NCBI RefSeq assembly: GCF_024793895.1
Contig: NZ_JANUSB010000015.1
Coordinates: forward strand, 1,240,001 to 1,304,000
Direction of reading: 5' to 3'
DNA from: Serratia sp. AKBS12
GTDB taxonomy: Bacteria > Pseudomonadota > Gammaproteobacteria > Enterobacterales > Enterobacteriaceae
DNA length: 64,000 nt
The notes under the pieces are model-generated. The model was not told where the DNA came from. It searched no databases and saw nothing but the letters and a program-made list of their open reading frames with translations. The position numbers and the translations under genes are program-made. Each line of letters opens with the position of its first letter. The stretch's first letter is position 1. This document shows positions 33,815 through 43,174 of this stretch, piece by piece.

Positions 33815-36744
33815 GTGTTGAAGACGCTCCCGCTGTCGATCCAATAGTGCGTCGCGCCGGTACCGCCGGCGGCCAGGGTATTAAGCCTGAGTTGCAACTG
33901 TTGCAAGGGAACCGGTGTGCCATCCGCCAGTACGGCATCCGCCAGTTCAAAGCGTTCACCGTCCACCACCCGCAGCCGTAGATGCAAAACGTCGTTGCTG
34001 GCCAGGCGACGTGCCAACTGCCCGTCGGCGATGCTCAGACTGTACAGTGGAGTTGCCGGCCAGCGATCGTTGTCTAACTGCCGAAACCCCAGTTGTAACG
34101 GACCTCGCAGAGCAAAACGCTCTGCGGAGAGCATAAACTCGGCCGCATCCAGATCGATGTCACGGTAATAGACGTTATCGGCGGTGAGCGCCTGCCGTGT
34201 ATCAAGCATGCCGAGATAGCGAATGGTGCTATAAGGCTGAAAATCACCAGCCTTGAAGTAGAAACTGCCCAGGCGCAGATCGAGCGCCAGCAGGCAGAGC
34301 ATCGCGCCAACCGCCGCGGTAGATTTTGGATTTTCAATCTTGCCCTGATGGTGGAATGGATACCAGCTGCTGGTGTGGTAACCGTCCAAGGGAACGATGC
34401 GGTTGGCCGGCAGCGGCTGCAAATGGCGCAGCAACGCCTGCACGCCCGGCAGGCGGCACGGGCGTCCGCTGAGCAGCAATACATCACAGTTGTAATGTGC
34501 GACCACTTCCGCCAACGCGCGCAGACAGGCAGCGATGCGCATCTTGCCGCTCAGGAATGCCGCGTGCAGTTGATGCAGCGGCAGCAACAGCGGCGTTTGC
34601 AGAATATCGAATGTGGCGGCGTCAGCCGGTAGCTGGCGTTGAGTTTCACCGTTGACGAAGGTCAGTACGCCGGAGGTGGGCATCTGGGGTAACAGTTCGC
34701 CAAAGGTTGCCGCCAGCTCCGCATGCCGATCCAGCGGATCGTATTGCTCATAGGCCTGTAAAATGACGTGACCGAGCGGTATAAACAGCTGCAAGGCCGT
34801 TTGCTGTCGACGGGCGGATAACCCGTCCAGACGGCCCTGGTTGCCGAACAGTTTGTCCATCAGCGCCGACGGTTGCGCGACGCCAGCCTGCTGCAGTGCC
34901 CGTTGTACCGCCGGCAGCAGGTATTGCTGGATCACATCGAGCAGAATATCGTCGCCGGCCATCTTAAAACCTTCGCGAAACAGCAGGTTTGGCACGATTT
35001 TCACGTTATGCCCCACACCGTCGTCGAGAGAAAACTGGGTAATGGCTAAATCGCTGGTACCGCCACCAATGTCAATCGAGGCGATGCGCAGCGCGTTACC
35101 GTGCTGCTGGCGGTCCGGTCGCGCCATACTGGCAAAAAACGCCGCGCTGTGGCCGGAAAAATTCAACTGTGTCTCATTGTAGAGATACACCAGTTGACCA
35201 CAGGTGGCCTCATCCCAATTCATGTGCACCTGCGGCACCGGCAGTTTACCTGCGTTTTGCTGCGCCGGGCTGGTGAAGGGCGCATCCTGCGGGTGCCAGC
35301 CTTGTGCTTTCCACACCAGGCCAATGGCATCGTGCATACGGCGGCGGAACAGTTCACGCTCTGGTTTCGGCATCGCGCAGGGCAGCGTGAGAATAATATT
35401 ACGCAACCGCCGCGGCGCGTTGCCGTGTGGCATTTTCAACCGTTGGCCAACGCTGTTGATTTGCATCAGCACCTGCGCCAGCAGTTCGCTGAGCATCAGC
35501 GTCATGATCGCGCTACGGCTGTAGCTGGCGCTGAACACCGGCAGCCGTTGCTCGGCCGCCAGGTTAAACAGTGGCTGCCCTTCATCGTTGATCAAATGCG
35601 CCAGCGGCGCGGCAGCGGCCATCGGTTCCTGCGGCGCATTGAAGCGCCAGCCATGGGGATAGCGTTCCTCGTCCCACAGATAACGGCGTGGACTGGAAAG
35701 GCCGGTTACGCCTTCTGTACCTTGGCGCTGGGCCGCCAGTCGACAGGCTTCTCTGCCGACGCGTATCATCGACGGCCAGCAAAATGCCTGTTCACGCCCA
35801 CTCTGGAATGAAAACTGCGCTTTGCCAAACTCGGCCGGTGCAAACTCGGCACGGCTGTCAAACTGCGCCTGGTACAGGTACTGCGGTTTCGCCAGGTCGC
35901 GCAGTTGCAGTTCGTAGGTCTGTTTTAGTCCGTCACTTTCCTCTGGATGATCCTCAACCATAATGCCGCAGGTATGCGAGTTGCCGACGTCAAGGATCAG
36001 ATCGACAGCTACCGCCGGCGCCTGTGCTGACGGGGCGATCAGTTTGATTTGCGGCAATGGCAGGCGTTCGCCGAGTATCGCCAGCAGGTTAAGGTAGTGT
36101 GCCTGATATTCAAACAGCTTTAGCGCATTACGTAGCGCTGCTTCGCTGCGTTGCTCGAGGGTAACGGCCTGCTGAACAAACGTTTCCCGCAGCCAGCCGT
36201 CAACCCAGGTCAGATCGAGAAACGGGTCAAGATCGCGGCCATGGTACGCCAGGGCGAAACTCAACCCGGCGTTGACGTCATGATCGGTGGGTGCCAGCGC
36301 CGCTTCGTCGGTGCTCAGCACCTGGGTGTCAAACGCCAGGGTGATACGCCAGCGGTTACCGTCACTATCGGTATCTTCCAGCCGGGTAATGCGCAGCCGC
36401 GCCCAATTATCCGGTCCTGCCAGCACGCCACTCGCAGGGTTGATGCGCAAGAACGGCAGCGGCAACCATTGGTTGTTCAGCAGGTGGAGTGAGTATTCCA
36501 GCGGAAAACGGAATTCCGGCCGTACCATTTCCGGCGCCTCTCCAGGCGCATTGGCCAGCAGATGCCTGCCATGCGCTGCGTCGAACGCCAGCCGCAGCAG
36601 TGGGCCGTTGGCGGTTTTGCGCACAAACGCGCCGGGCAGTTCCGGCAGGACGGTAGCGGCGGGCAAACCAAAATCAAGGAATTGAATGCCGCTGTCTTGA
36701 ATCAGCGTGACTCGTGCGGGGTAATCGGTCAAAGTCGCCAGCAT
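33811..36744 (-). CDS. srfB: SrfB, putative virulence factor with actin/Hsp70-type ATPase motifs
   Basis: 977 residues. Three blocks match the actin/Hsp70/sugar-kinase ATPase fold: a phosphate-1 loop LILDVGNSHTCGI (about 250-262), a phosphate-2 loop IDIGGGTSDLAI (about 557-568) and an adenosine loop VLLLSGRPCRLPGV (about 755-768). The first 240 residues form a separate N-terminal region. No signal peptide or membrane helix is seen. The ATG at 36744 shares one base with the srfA stop. SrfB proteins are annotated as virulence factors, but their work is unknown; the motifs suggest an ATP-driven conformational machine. Confidence 0.87.
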   Translation of the reverse strand: MLATLTDYPARVTLIQDSGIQFLDFGLPAATVLPELPGAFVRKTANGPLLRLAFDAAHGRHLLANAPGEAPEMVRPEFRFPLEYSLHLLNNQWLPLPFLRINPASGVLAGPDNWARLRITRLEDTDSDGNRWRITLAFDTQVLSTDEAALAPTDHDVNAGLSFALAYHGRDLDPFLDLTWVDGWLRETFVQQAVTLEQRSEAALRNALKLFEYQAHYLNLLAILGERLPLPQIKLIAPSAQAPAVAVDLILDVGNSHTCGIMVEDHPEESDGLKQTYELQLRDLAKPQYLYQAQFDSRAEFAPAEFGKAQFSFQSGREQAFCWPSMIRVGREACRLAAQRQGTEGVTGLSSPRRYLWDEERYPHGWRFNAPQEPMAAAAPLAHLINDEGQPLFNLAAEQRLPVFSASYSRSAIMTLMLSELLAQVLMQINSVGQRLKMPHGNAPRRLRNIILTLPCAMPKPERELFRRRMHDAIGLVWKAQGWHPQDAPFTSPAQQNAGKLPVPQVHMNWDEATCGQLVYLYNETQLNFSGHSAAFFASMARPDRQQHGNALRIASIDIGGGTSDLAITQFSLDDGVGHNVKIVPNLLFREGFKMAGDDILLDVIQQYLLPAVQRALQQAGVAQPSALMDKLFGNQGRLDGLSARRQQTALQLFIPLGHVILQAYEQYDPLDRHAELAATFGELLPQMPTSGVLTFVNGETQRQLPADAATFDILQTPLLLPLHQLHAAFLSGKMRIAACLRALAEVVAHYNCDVLLLSGRPCRLPGVQALLRHLQPLPANRIVPLDGYHTSSWYPFHHQGKIENPKSTAAVGAMLCLLALDLRLGSFYFKAGDFQPYSTIRYLGMLDTRQALTADNVYYRDIDLDAAEFMLSAERFALRGPLQLGFRQLDNDRWPATPLYSLSIADGQLARRLASNDVLHLRLRVVDGERFELADAVLADGTPVPLQQLQLRLNTLAAGGTGATHYWIDSGSVFNT

Positions 36745-37958
36745 TATTTTTTCTCGCGCGTCATCATCATGGGGTAGTTGGCCTGGTCGCCATAACGGCC
36801 GATACATTGCGCAGGGGCGTCGTCGCCCATCGGCGTACAGACCAGCTCAGGCAGTTGATAGCGTGAACCGTCGCTGCACCGGGCCCGAGTACGGCTGTTG
36901 ATCACCAGATTGCCGGATTGCATCAGCCCGGCCTCAACCTTGACGCTGCAACGCACTCCGTCGGCCTGCGTCAGATTGGCCGTTCCTTTGCCGTGGTACA
37001 GCCGATAGCGCAGAGTGGGCAGTTTACCGGTCAGCGGGCTGTCGACCGCCGGCCGCGCGCGCCATTTACCGTCAAGAAAACGGCTGGATCCGGCTCTGAC
37101 CGCTACCGTAGGCATAACCAGCGCATTTTTATCGTGCGGCGCGGCGATCTGGGGCGCAGGCGTCATCACCGTGGCAGTTGCCAGCGGTAGTTGAAGCGGC
37201 GCTAGCACAACGGTTTTTTTGCCTGGCGACGCTGGCGCCACGCTGGCCGTCACCGTGACGGCAGCGGGCGCAGACGGCCAGTTGCGCAACGCCAGCGTTA
37301 TTGCCAGCGCCAACAGGACGGCCAACGCCAGGAGCCAACGCCAAAGTCGGCTGATGCTCCTCATCCTGGGAGCGACAACCGCCGCCGTTGCCGGCGCGGA
37401 CGGGATACTCTCGGATGGCGAGGGAGCCATGGCTGCTGGCTGCGGCAGGTCGGTATGTCGGATGGCCGTCTCTTGCGGCACTGGACGCAGACAGGCAAAG
37501 ATATCGTCGTGCATCGAACCCTCTTGGCGGTTGAAGCCCCAAAAGGTCAGCACCGGTTTGCCATCCAGCAGAAAAACGTACTGGGCGTCGGGAACCTGCA
37601 AAACATGGTCGAGCAGGGCAGCGAACAGCCTGTGCGCCGGATTGGCGGATGCCAATGCCCGCTGGCTCAGCATCACGACCGCGCTGCGGCCGGCGTCGAG
37701 GGCCTGCAATGCAGACTGACGCTGCACCGGGCTGGCGGCTTGCCAACTGGTTACCGCCCCGGCGAAAGGGGCATACCAGTCGATGCGATCGCCGGCTTGA
37801 TTAACTTGAGGAATGGCCAGCATCTGCGCTAGCGCAGGCTGATTTTGCAGGCGCAGCGCTTCGCGCAGCGGATGCGCCAGGGTATAAACCGGTTGCCCAT
37901 TTTCCCCCAGGGCCACCACGTCGTGCAAACTGCCACTGCGTAAAAAGGGTTTTGTCAC
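36744..37958 (-). CDS. srfA: SrfA, membrane-anchored protein of the srfABC operon
   Basis: About 404 residues: an N-terminal cytosolic domain (1-200, with a Pro/Ser-rich linker at its end), one membrane helix at about 205-227 (LWRWLLALAVLLALAITLAL), then a C-terminal domain of about 175 residues with paired Cys residues, probably periplasmic. It starts at a GTG, most likely 37958 (VTKPFLRSG...), since a GTG at 37982 lacks a ribosome site. As first gene of srfABC and the only membrane protein, it may anchor SrfB and SrfC. Function unknown. Confidence 0.8.
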   Translation of the reverse strand: MTKPFLRSGSLHDVVALGENGQPVYTLAHPLREALRLQNQPALAQMLAIPQVNQAGDRIDWYAPFAGAVTSWQAASPVQRQSALQALDAGRSAVVMLSQRALASANPAHRLFAALLDHVLQVPDAQYVFLLDGKPVLTFWGFNRQEGSMHDDIFACLRPVPQETAIRHTDLPQPAAMAPSPSESIPSAPATAAVVAPRMRSISRLWRWLLALAVLLALAITLALRNWPSAPAAVTVTASVAPASPGKKTVVLAPLQLPLATATVMTPAPQIAAPHDKNALVMPTVAVRAGSSRFLDGKWRARPAVDSPLTGKLPTLRYRLYHGKGTANLTQADGVRCSVKVEAGLMQSGNLVINSRTRARCSDGSRYQLPELVCTPMGDDAPAQCIGRYGDQANYPMMMTREKK

Positions 37959-38142
37959 GCCACCAGAACCTTGGATAAACACAAACGGCGAGTATAAATA
38001 CCGGCGGTGAAATCAAAGCCGGGAGCAAAGGCTAAAAGCGCCATCTGTTTTATCCATCAGCGTGATGGCATTATGTGTGGCACTACCATCAGATAGATTC
38101 TGGGGTTCTATACTTGCTTGATGACCTTACACGGAGTTTGAG

Positions 38143-39108
38143 ATGAAAACACCCGATCTGCCAGACAATGAAGCGTTGCGGGTGCAGGCTCTACATGCCT
38201 TGAAGGTGCTGGATACCGCGGCGGAAGAACGTTTTGATCGCATTACCCGCATGGCGCGGCGTTTGTTTCGAGTACCGATTGCGCTGGTTACGCTGGTTGA
38301 CGAAAATCGACAGTGGTTCAAGTCCAACTGCGGATTAAGCGCGCAGGAGACGTCGCGCGACATATCTTTTTGCGGCCACGCGATCCTTGGTGATGACATT
38401 TTGATGATCCCTGACACGTTGCAGGATCCGCGCTTTGCCGACAATCCGCTGGTGACCGCGACGCCGCACATTCGTTTTTACGCCGGCTGCCCGTTAAGCT
38501 ACACGCAGGATCTCAAGCTCGGTACGCTATGCCTGATTGACGACAAGCCTCGGCAATTCGACGACGAAGACGCCAATACCTTGCGTGATTTGGCCGCCAT
38601 GGTCGAGGCCGAGCTGCGTTCATTCCAGGCGTCGACCAGCGACGAACTGACCGGTATTTCCAACCGACGTGGCTTTCAGTTCCTGTCGCGCTACAGCCTG
38701 AATGATTGTCAGCGGCACCAGGTCAGCGCCAGTCTGGTGTTTATCGATCTGGATAAATTCAAACAGATCAACGATAACTACGGCCATCACGCTGGCGATC
38801 GGGCGCTGGTGACCTTTGCTGGTCTGCTGAAGAGCGTTTTCCGTGATGTTGACATCATCGCCCGCTTCGGCGGCGACGAGTTTGTAGTGCTGGTTGCCGG
38901 CAAGAAACGATTCGAAACCGAACGGGACGTTAACCGGCTGCAACAGCAGCTGGAGCAAAGCAATGCCATGCGCACGGAGCCTTACCAGCTGGGTTTTTCC
39001 TACGGTATCGTCGAGTTTGAACCGCAGCAACCGCAGGAGATTGATGCGCTGCTGGCTGCCGGTGATGCCCTGATGTATCAACTGAAAAAAACCAAAGCAC
39101 ATCGCTGA
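38143..39108 (+). CDS. GAF-GGDEF diguanylate cyclase
   Basis: 321 residues: an N-terminal GAF domain (about 25-155) and a C-terminal GGDEF domain. The active-site signature is intact (RFGGDEF, residues 241-247), and an inhibitory I-site RDVD at 234-237 stands five residues ahead of it, so the enzyme should make c-di-GMP and be product-inhibited. There is no membrane segment, so a cytosolic signal is sensed by the GAF domain. It is divergent from srfA with about 185 bases between starts. Confidence 0.9.
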   Translation: MKTPDLPDNEALRVQALHALKVLDTAAEERFDRITRMARRLFRVPIALVTLVDENRQWFKSNCGLSAQETSRDISFCGHAILGDDILMIPDTLQDPRFADNPLVTATPHIRFYAGCPLSYTQDLKLGTLCLIDDKPRQFDDEDANTLRDLAAMVEAELRSFQASTSDELTGISNRRGFQFLSRYSLNDCQRHQVSASLVFIDLDKFKQINDNYGHHAGDRALVTFAGLLKSVFRDVDIIARFGGDEFVVLVAGKKRFETERDVNRLQQQLEQSNAMRTEPYQLGFSYGIVEFEPQQPQEIDALLAAGDALMYQLKKTKAHR

Positions 39109-39118
39109 AGCCTGGCTG

Positions 39119-40036
39119 TCACTGCGCCAGTAGTTGCGCCAGACTGCTGCGCAACCATTGCAATGCCGGATCCTGCTCGCGACGACGATGCCACAGCATG
39201 GCGACCTCAAACTTTGCGATTTCCAGCGGCAGTGCGCTGGCGCAAAGGCCAAAATGCTGACGCCAACCGGGTTCCAGACCATCCGGTACGGTGGCGAAAG
39301 TTGGCGTACGTTGTAGCATCAGCGGTAATGCCGCAAAGTGCGGCGTGGTGTAACGCACCCGCCGCCGGTGACCCAACGAGGCCAGTTGACGATCAATAAT
39401 GCTGCTGTTGGCGCCGCGATAGGACACCAGCAGGTGCTCACCGCGCGTGTAGTCCTCCAGCGTCAATGGCAGCCTGGGCTGCCATTGCGCCGGATGCCAG
39501 AAGGTTTTGTAGCCCATCACCGCCAATACCTGCCGCCGCAGTCCCTGTGCGGCACCGTCCGCCACCGAGATGGCCAGATCGATGCGATCCTGCTCCAGGG
39601 CTTCGCCATCCTGAAACGGATCGGTTGCCACCACGTCGAGGGTGATACCTGGGGCATGCTGATGCAGCAGTTCGAACAGCGGCGGCATCAACCAGCTTTC
39701 CACCCAGTCGGTGATACCGAGACGAAAGCTATGCTGCGAGCTGGCTGGCGAGAAGCGCGGTTGCCGAAACAGTACCTGCTGCATAGTTTCCATCAGCGGC
39801 GTCAGCTCACGCACCAGAACGTGGGCGCGCGGCGTCGGATCCATACCGTTGGCCGAACGTACGAACAGCGGATCGTCGAACATGGCACGCAGCCGCGCCA
39901 AGGCACCACTGACCGCCGGTTGACCAAGAAACAGTTTCTCAGCGGCGCGGGATACGCTGCGTTCCCGATACAGCACCAGCAGAACCGTCAATAAATTCAG
40001 GTCGATACGGCTAAAATCATTTTCTCTGATATTCAT
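39119..40036 (-). CDS. LysR family regulator divergent from a metallo-hydrolase
   Basis: About 305 residues: a LysR winged helix (IDLNLLTVLLVLYRERSVSRAAEKL, read in two parts) and an effector domain of the NodD/LeuO-like subtype (FRLGITDWVESWLMPPLFELL). The ATG at 40036 is used; a TTG two codons earlier is possible. Divergent to the metallo-beta-lactamase-fold gene with 89 bases between starts, so it is a likely regulator of it. Confidence 0.85.
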   Translation of the reverse strand: MNIRENDFSRIDLNLLTVLLVLYRERSVSRAAEKLFLGQPAVSGALARLRAMFDDPLFVRSANGMDPTPRAHVLVRELTPLMETMQQVLFRQPRFSPASSQHSFRLGITDWVESWLMPPLFELLHQHAPGITLDVVATDPFQDGEALEQDRIDLAISVADGAAQGLRRQVLAVMGYKTFWHPAQWQPRLPLTLEDYTRGEHLLVSYRGANSSIIDRQLASLGHRRRVRYTTPHFAALPLMLQRTPTFATVPDGLEPGWRQHFGLCASALPLEIAKFEVAMLWHRRREQDPALQWLRSSLAQLLAQ

Positions 40037-40125
40037 AATCAATCTAATCGATTTGAATGATGTAATTGGACAGTACGATAATCTCTGCCACCGTTAAAGT
40101 GGTATTTTTTATTAACAGGATGGCT

Positions 40126-41070
40126 ATGAAAGCATATTTAGTACTGTCTGCCGGCTTGCTGCTGGCAATCTCGCAGACCAACGCTGCCGATACGCATCAG
40201 CAGGCGCCGGGATATTATCGTATGGCATTGGGCAAGCTGACGGTGACCGCTGTTTCCGACGGAACCATCACGCTGCCGCTGGAGAAATTGTTGCTGCCGA
40301 TCGATGAGCAACGTTTAAAACAGCGAATGGCCGAAGACGCGATGACGCCGCAAGCGGAAACCTCAATCAATACCTTCGTGATCGATGACGGCAAACAGCG
40401 CGTTCTGGTCGATACCGGCGCGGGGCAGCTGTTCGGGAACAACGGTGGCCATCTGTTAGCCAACCTGAAAGCGGCCGGTTATCCGGCGGAAAGCATCAAT
40501 GCCGTATTGGTGACCCACGTGCACGGCGATCATTCCGGTGGCCTGACGCTCAATGGCAAACCGGCATTCCCCAATGCCGAGGTCTATGTCGACAAACACG
40601 ATCCTGATTTCTGGCTGGATAACGCCAACCAAAGCAAAGTGGAAGCGGGGCAGCGCCATACCTTTAAACAATCTGCCGATGTGTTAAAGCCGATTATCGC
40701 CGCCGGAAAATTGAAAACCTTTAGCGCGCCTGCCACCTTGCCACTGGGCATACAGGCGCAGGCGGCCTATGGGCATACCCCGGGCAGCGTAACCTACCGG
40801 GTAGAAAGCGCGGGGCAAACGCTGGTGCTGTGGGGGGATATCATCCATGCCAAGGCGGTGCAGATGCCTGAGCCGAAGGTGGCGATTCATTTCGACGTCG
40901 ATCGTCAGCAGGCCATCGCGACCCGCGAGCGTATTTTGGCGCAGGCCGCCAAACAGGGCTATTGGGTGGCTGCGGCACATATTGCCTTCCCCGGTTTGGG
41001 TCATGTGCAAGCCCAGGGTCAGGGTTACCGCTGGGTGCCGGCAAATTACAGCACCCAGTTAACACCGTAA
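40126..41070 (+). CDS. Exported metallo-beta-lactamase-fold hydrolase
   Basis: About 314 residues with a signal peptide (cut near TNA-AD) and a metallo-beta-lactamase fold. The metal motif is THVHGDHSGG, with later His residues in GHTPGSVTY and AAHIAFPGLGH. The closest look is the methyl-parathion-hydrolase/quorum-quenching branch of the fold, so esters, lactones or phosphotriesters are possible substrates. The second ATG (40126) is better spaced from AGGA than that at 40120. An intrinsic terminator follows. Confidence 0.87.
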   Translation: MKAYLVLSAGLLLAISQTNAADTHQQAPGYYRMALGKLTVTAVSDGTITLPLEKLLLPIDEQRLKQRMAEDAMTPQAETSINTFVIDDGKQRVLVDTGAGQLFGNNGGHLLANLKAAGYPAESINAVLVTHVHGDHSGGLTLNGKPAFPNAEVYVDKHDPDFWLDNANQSKVEAGQRHTFKQSADVLKPIIAAGKLKTFSAPATLPLGIQAQAAYGHTPGSVTYRVESAGQTLVLWGDIIHAKAVQMPEPKVAIHFDVDRQQAIATRERILAQAAKQGYWVAAAHIAFPGLGHVQAQGQGYRWVPANYSTQLTP

Positions 41071-41117
41071 TCCGCCATAGTGGCAGTGCAGCACGCAGCC
41101 TGCCCGCCGTGACGCTT

Positions 41118-41144
41118 CGGGGCCGTGCCGGCGGCCCCGTTTTT
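41118..41144 (+). terminator. Intrinsic terminator after the metallo-hydrolase gene
   Basis: CGGGGCCG pairs with CGGCCCCG over a six-base loop and is followed by five Ts, 47 bases after the stop codon. Confidence 0.9.
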
Positions 41145-41160
41145 CCCATCCCGGCGCCTG

Positions 41161-42294
41161 TCAGGCACCAATCGCCACGTTCCGGTTGTCCGCACCGCTG
41201 GTCAGCAGCGCCATCATGGTCTGGATGATGCAGCTTTCGCTGTAACCCGCCTGAGCCATGCCGCGAATGCGGTCAGCATCGTTTTCGCCGTGCATGACAT
41301 ATTGCTTCAGGTAATCCAGTACCTCGATGTCACGACCGCTGGCGTAGTGATACAAGCGTTGCAGGGTAAACAGCAGGTGGCGCGACAGTTCGGTTTTTTC
41401 TGCTGTCTGACAGTCGATGTACGGCGCATTGAAGCCATAGCGCTGGGCGCAGAAGGTATTGCAGGTGACGGCAGAATGATAGGACTGTGGCAGCGGCCGG
41501 CGTTCATCGAGCAGATATTTCACCAACAGCTGCGCATAACCGCTGAGCATGCAGGCATGATAAATCGACAATGGCGTATCGCAGACGCGGATCTCTACCG
41601 TACCGAAGTCGGGCTTCGGCCGGATTTCCCAATAAATATCCTTCAGGCATTGTATGATCCCCAGCCGCGTTGCGGTGTCGACATACTGGTTAAACTGTTG
41701 CCAATTGTGGATATTCTCAATGTAGCCGAAGGTGTGGAACGAGTTCAGCGCACTGAAACGGGAGCTGGCAAAGCGTGTATCAACCGACTGGTAATAAGGC
41801 GACGAGGCACTCAGGGCGATAAAGTGTGGCAGGTAGGGGATCAGCGCGTGGCAGAGATAAATGGCATCATCGCCGCTTTCAACACCGACGTGAATATGTT
41901 GGCCGAAGACGCAGGACAGTTTCGCTAAAAAGCCCAGATGCTCGTACACCTCCTGATAACGTTCGGTAGGGGTAATGCATTGTTCTTTCCAATCGCTGGT
42001 TAGATGGCGCCCCCCGCCGCATAGTCCACAGTGATGACTGGCGGCTACATCCGACAGCTGGCTGGCAATGGTGCTCAATTCATCGTACAGGGTAAATGGG
42101 TTTTTATGCACCGTCGAATTAATTTCTATGGTTGACAGCGTCAGCTCTTCCTTTATATTTTTTTCATTATTCACGGCCTTTATAATTTCCAGACCTTTTT
42201 GCGAAAGATCGCAGCTGGTCAAATCAATCAGCTGTAATTCTAATTCGGTGCCCAAAGTGTAATCTGGCGAGGGATTAAACGGAATAAACGGCAT
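41161..42294 (-). CDS. ybdK: YbdK-type carboxylate-amine ligase (glutamate-cysteine ligase 2 family)
   Basis: 377 residues of the GCS2 family: YTLGTELELQLID holds the metal-binding Glu residues at the start, ELTLSTIEINS and FGQHIHVGVE follow, and FGTVEIRVCDTP is the late substrate block. E. coli YbdK has weak glutamate-cysteine ligase activity, with the true substrate unknown. It is the third gene of a unit with a 181-residue membrane protein (three bases away) and a 41-residue protein. A gamma-glutamyltransferase gene lies upstream on the same strand, a possible gamma-glutamyl link. Confidence 0.87.
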   Translation of the reverse strand: MPFIPFNPSPDYTLGTELELQLIDLTSCDLSQKGLEIIKAVNNEKNIKEELTLSTIEINSTVHKNPFTLYDELSTIASQLSDVAASHHCGLCGGGRHLTSDWKEQCITPTERYQEVYEHLGFLAKLSCVFGQHIHVGVESGDDAIYLCHALIPYLPHFIALSASSPYYQSVDTRFASSRFSALNSFHTFGYIENIHNWQQFNQYVDTATRLGIIQCLKDIYWEIRPKPDFGTVEIRVCDTPLSIYHACMLSGYAQLLVKYLLDERRPLPQSYHSAVTCNTFCAQRYGFNAPYIDCQTAEKTELSRHLLFTLQRLYHYASGRDIEVLDYLKQYVMHGENDADRIRGMAQAGYSESCIIQTMMALLTSGADNRNVAIGA

Positions 42295-42297
42295 GAT

Positions 42298-42843
42298 TTA
42301 CCTCTTTCGCAAGGTGCGAACAAATTCTTCGATATAGGGAATAATAACCAGCAGTAATATTGCCGTGAACAGCGTCAGCATATAACTGGTCGGCAATGGC
42401 GGTGTTTTCCAGCGCAGCGAAAAGTCGGCTGGTCTGTCGGCCATGCCAAACAGAGCGGTGAAATCCTGCCAGTTTAACGAGATCACCATCAGCATCGCCA
42501 TTAACGGGATCATCTCCAGGAAACTGTGAATATGCTGTTCTAACGGTGTTACTTCCCGTTGGTCCACCGCGTAGCTTACATCCCACAGCGCCGTGGCCTC
42601 ATGAACAAAAAAAGCGACTATCATCAACAAGATAATCAGACTGTTGATCTCAAGGAAAATGGCGGCCAGCAACGGAATACCGACTTCGACAAACATCATC
42701 AAATGCAGCAGCGACTCCTTGGTACCGCTGGTTTTCTCTATTTCAGTCGCGCGGTGGCATGCCCAATCGGCGATGCCAGCCAATAACCATAATGGCATAA
42801 CGAAATATAGCAGCATCGCCAGCGTCGGGTCGCCCGTAGTCAT
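42298..42843 (-). CDS. Uncharacterised polytopic membrane protein
   Basis: 181 residues with about five hydrophobic helices (near 8-26, 45-62, 64-83, 108-125 and 150-170). A conserved-looking HRATEIE segment follows the first helix, and His/Glu residues sit inside or next to helices (ADWACHRATE, FFVHEATALWD, HSFLEMIPL), which could bind metal. I do not recognise a named family. It starts on the stop of the 41-residue gene (TAATG) and is followed by ybdK after three bases, so all three should be coupled. Confidence 0.8.
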   Translation of the reverse strand: MTTGDPTLAMLLYFVMPLWLLAGIADWACHRATEIEKTSGTKESLLHLMMFVEVGIPLLAAIFLEINSLIILLMIVAFFVHEATALWDVSYAVDQREVTPLEQHIHSFLEMIPLMAMLMVISLNWQDFTALFGMADRPADFSLRWKTPPLPTSYMLTLFTAILLLVIIPYIEEFVRTLRKR

Positions 42844-42968
42844 TATTTCACCTGCTTGTCACCGGATTCTGGCGCGTGGTGATAATCATCCTTTTCCCGC
42901 TTTGGCGAAGCGGCTGGTGGGGTGTTTTTTTCCGGCTTCTTCTGCTGATTGGTGTGATGGTTCATCAT
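42843..42968 (-). CDS. 41-residue hydrophilic protein, first gene of the ybdK unit
   Basis: A short open frame encoding 41 residues starting MMNHHTNQQKKPEK. It is rich in Lys, His, Pro and Asp/Glu and has no hydrophobic segment. Support for translation is good: a GGAGG ribosome site sits three bases before the first ATG (six before the second), and its stop overlaps the start of the membrane protein gene by one base. It may be a small partner of that membrane protein or a leader that couples translation. No homolog is known to me. Confidence 0.65.
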   Translation of the reverse strand: MMNHHTNQQKKPEKNTPPAASPKREKDDYHHAPESGDKQVK

Positions 42969-42976
42969 TAACCTCC

Positions 42977-43000
42977 GACTAATCGATATATTAATTAGTC
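42977..43000. promoter_or_regulatory. Inverted repeat upstream of the ybdK unit
   Basis: GACTAAT and ATTAGTC form perfect 7-base arms around a ten-base AT-rich spacer, eight bases upstream of the 41-residue gene start. A further TAGTCTTATAAGATTAG stretch beside it is also symmetric. The region up to 43110 is very AT-rich and must hold the promoter. An operator or an mRNA 5' hairpin are both possible. Confidence 0.45.
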
Positions 43001-43174
43001 TTATAAGATTAGCCTAATATAAAAAATAATCTTTTGCAGACACAAAAAAATACAGATAAGCGGGGCAATGTTAATGATAGTGGACATATGTTAATTATAA
43101 ATTAAATAACGATGTCTAAATATTTCAACAGCAGCGCCGGGCATTGCTCATCCCCGGCGCAATCAATCCGCAAA

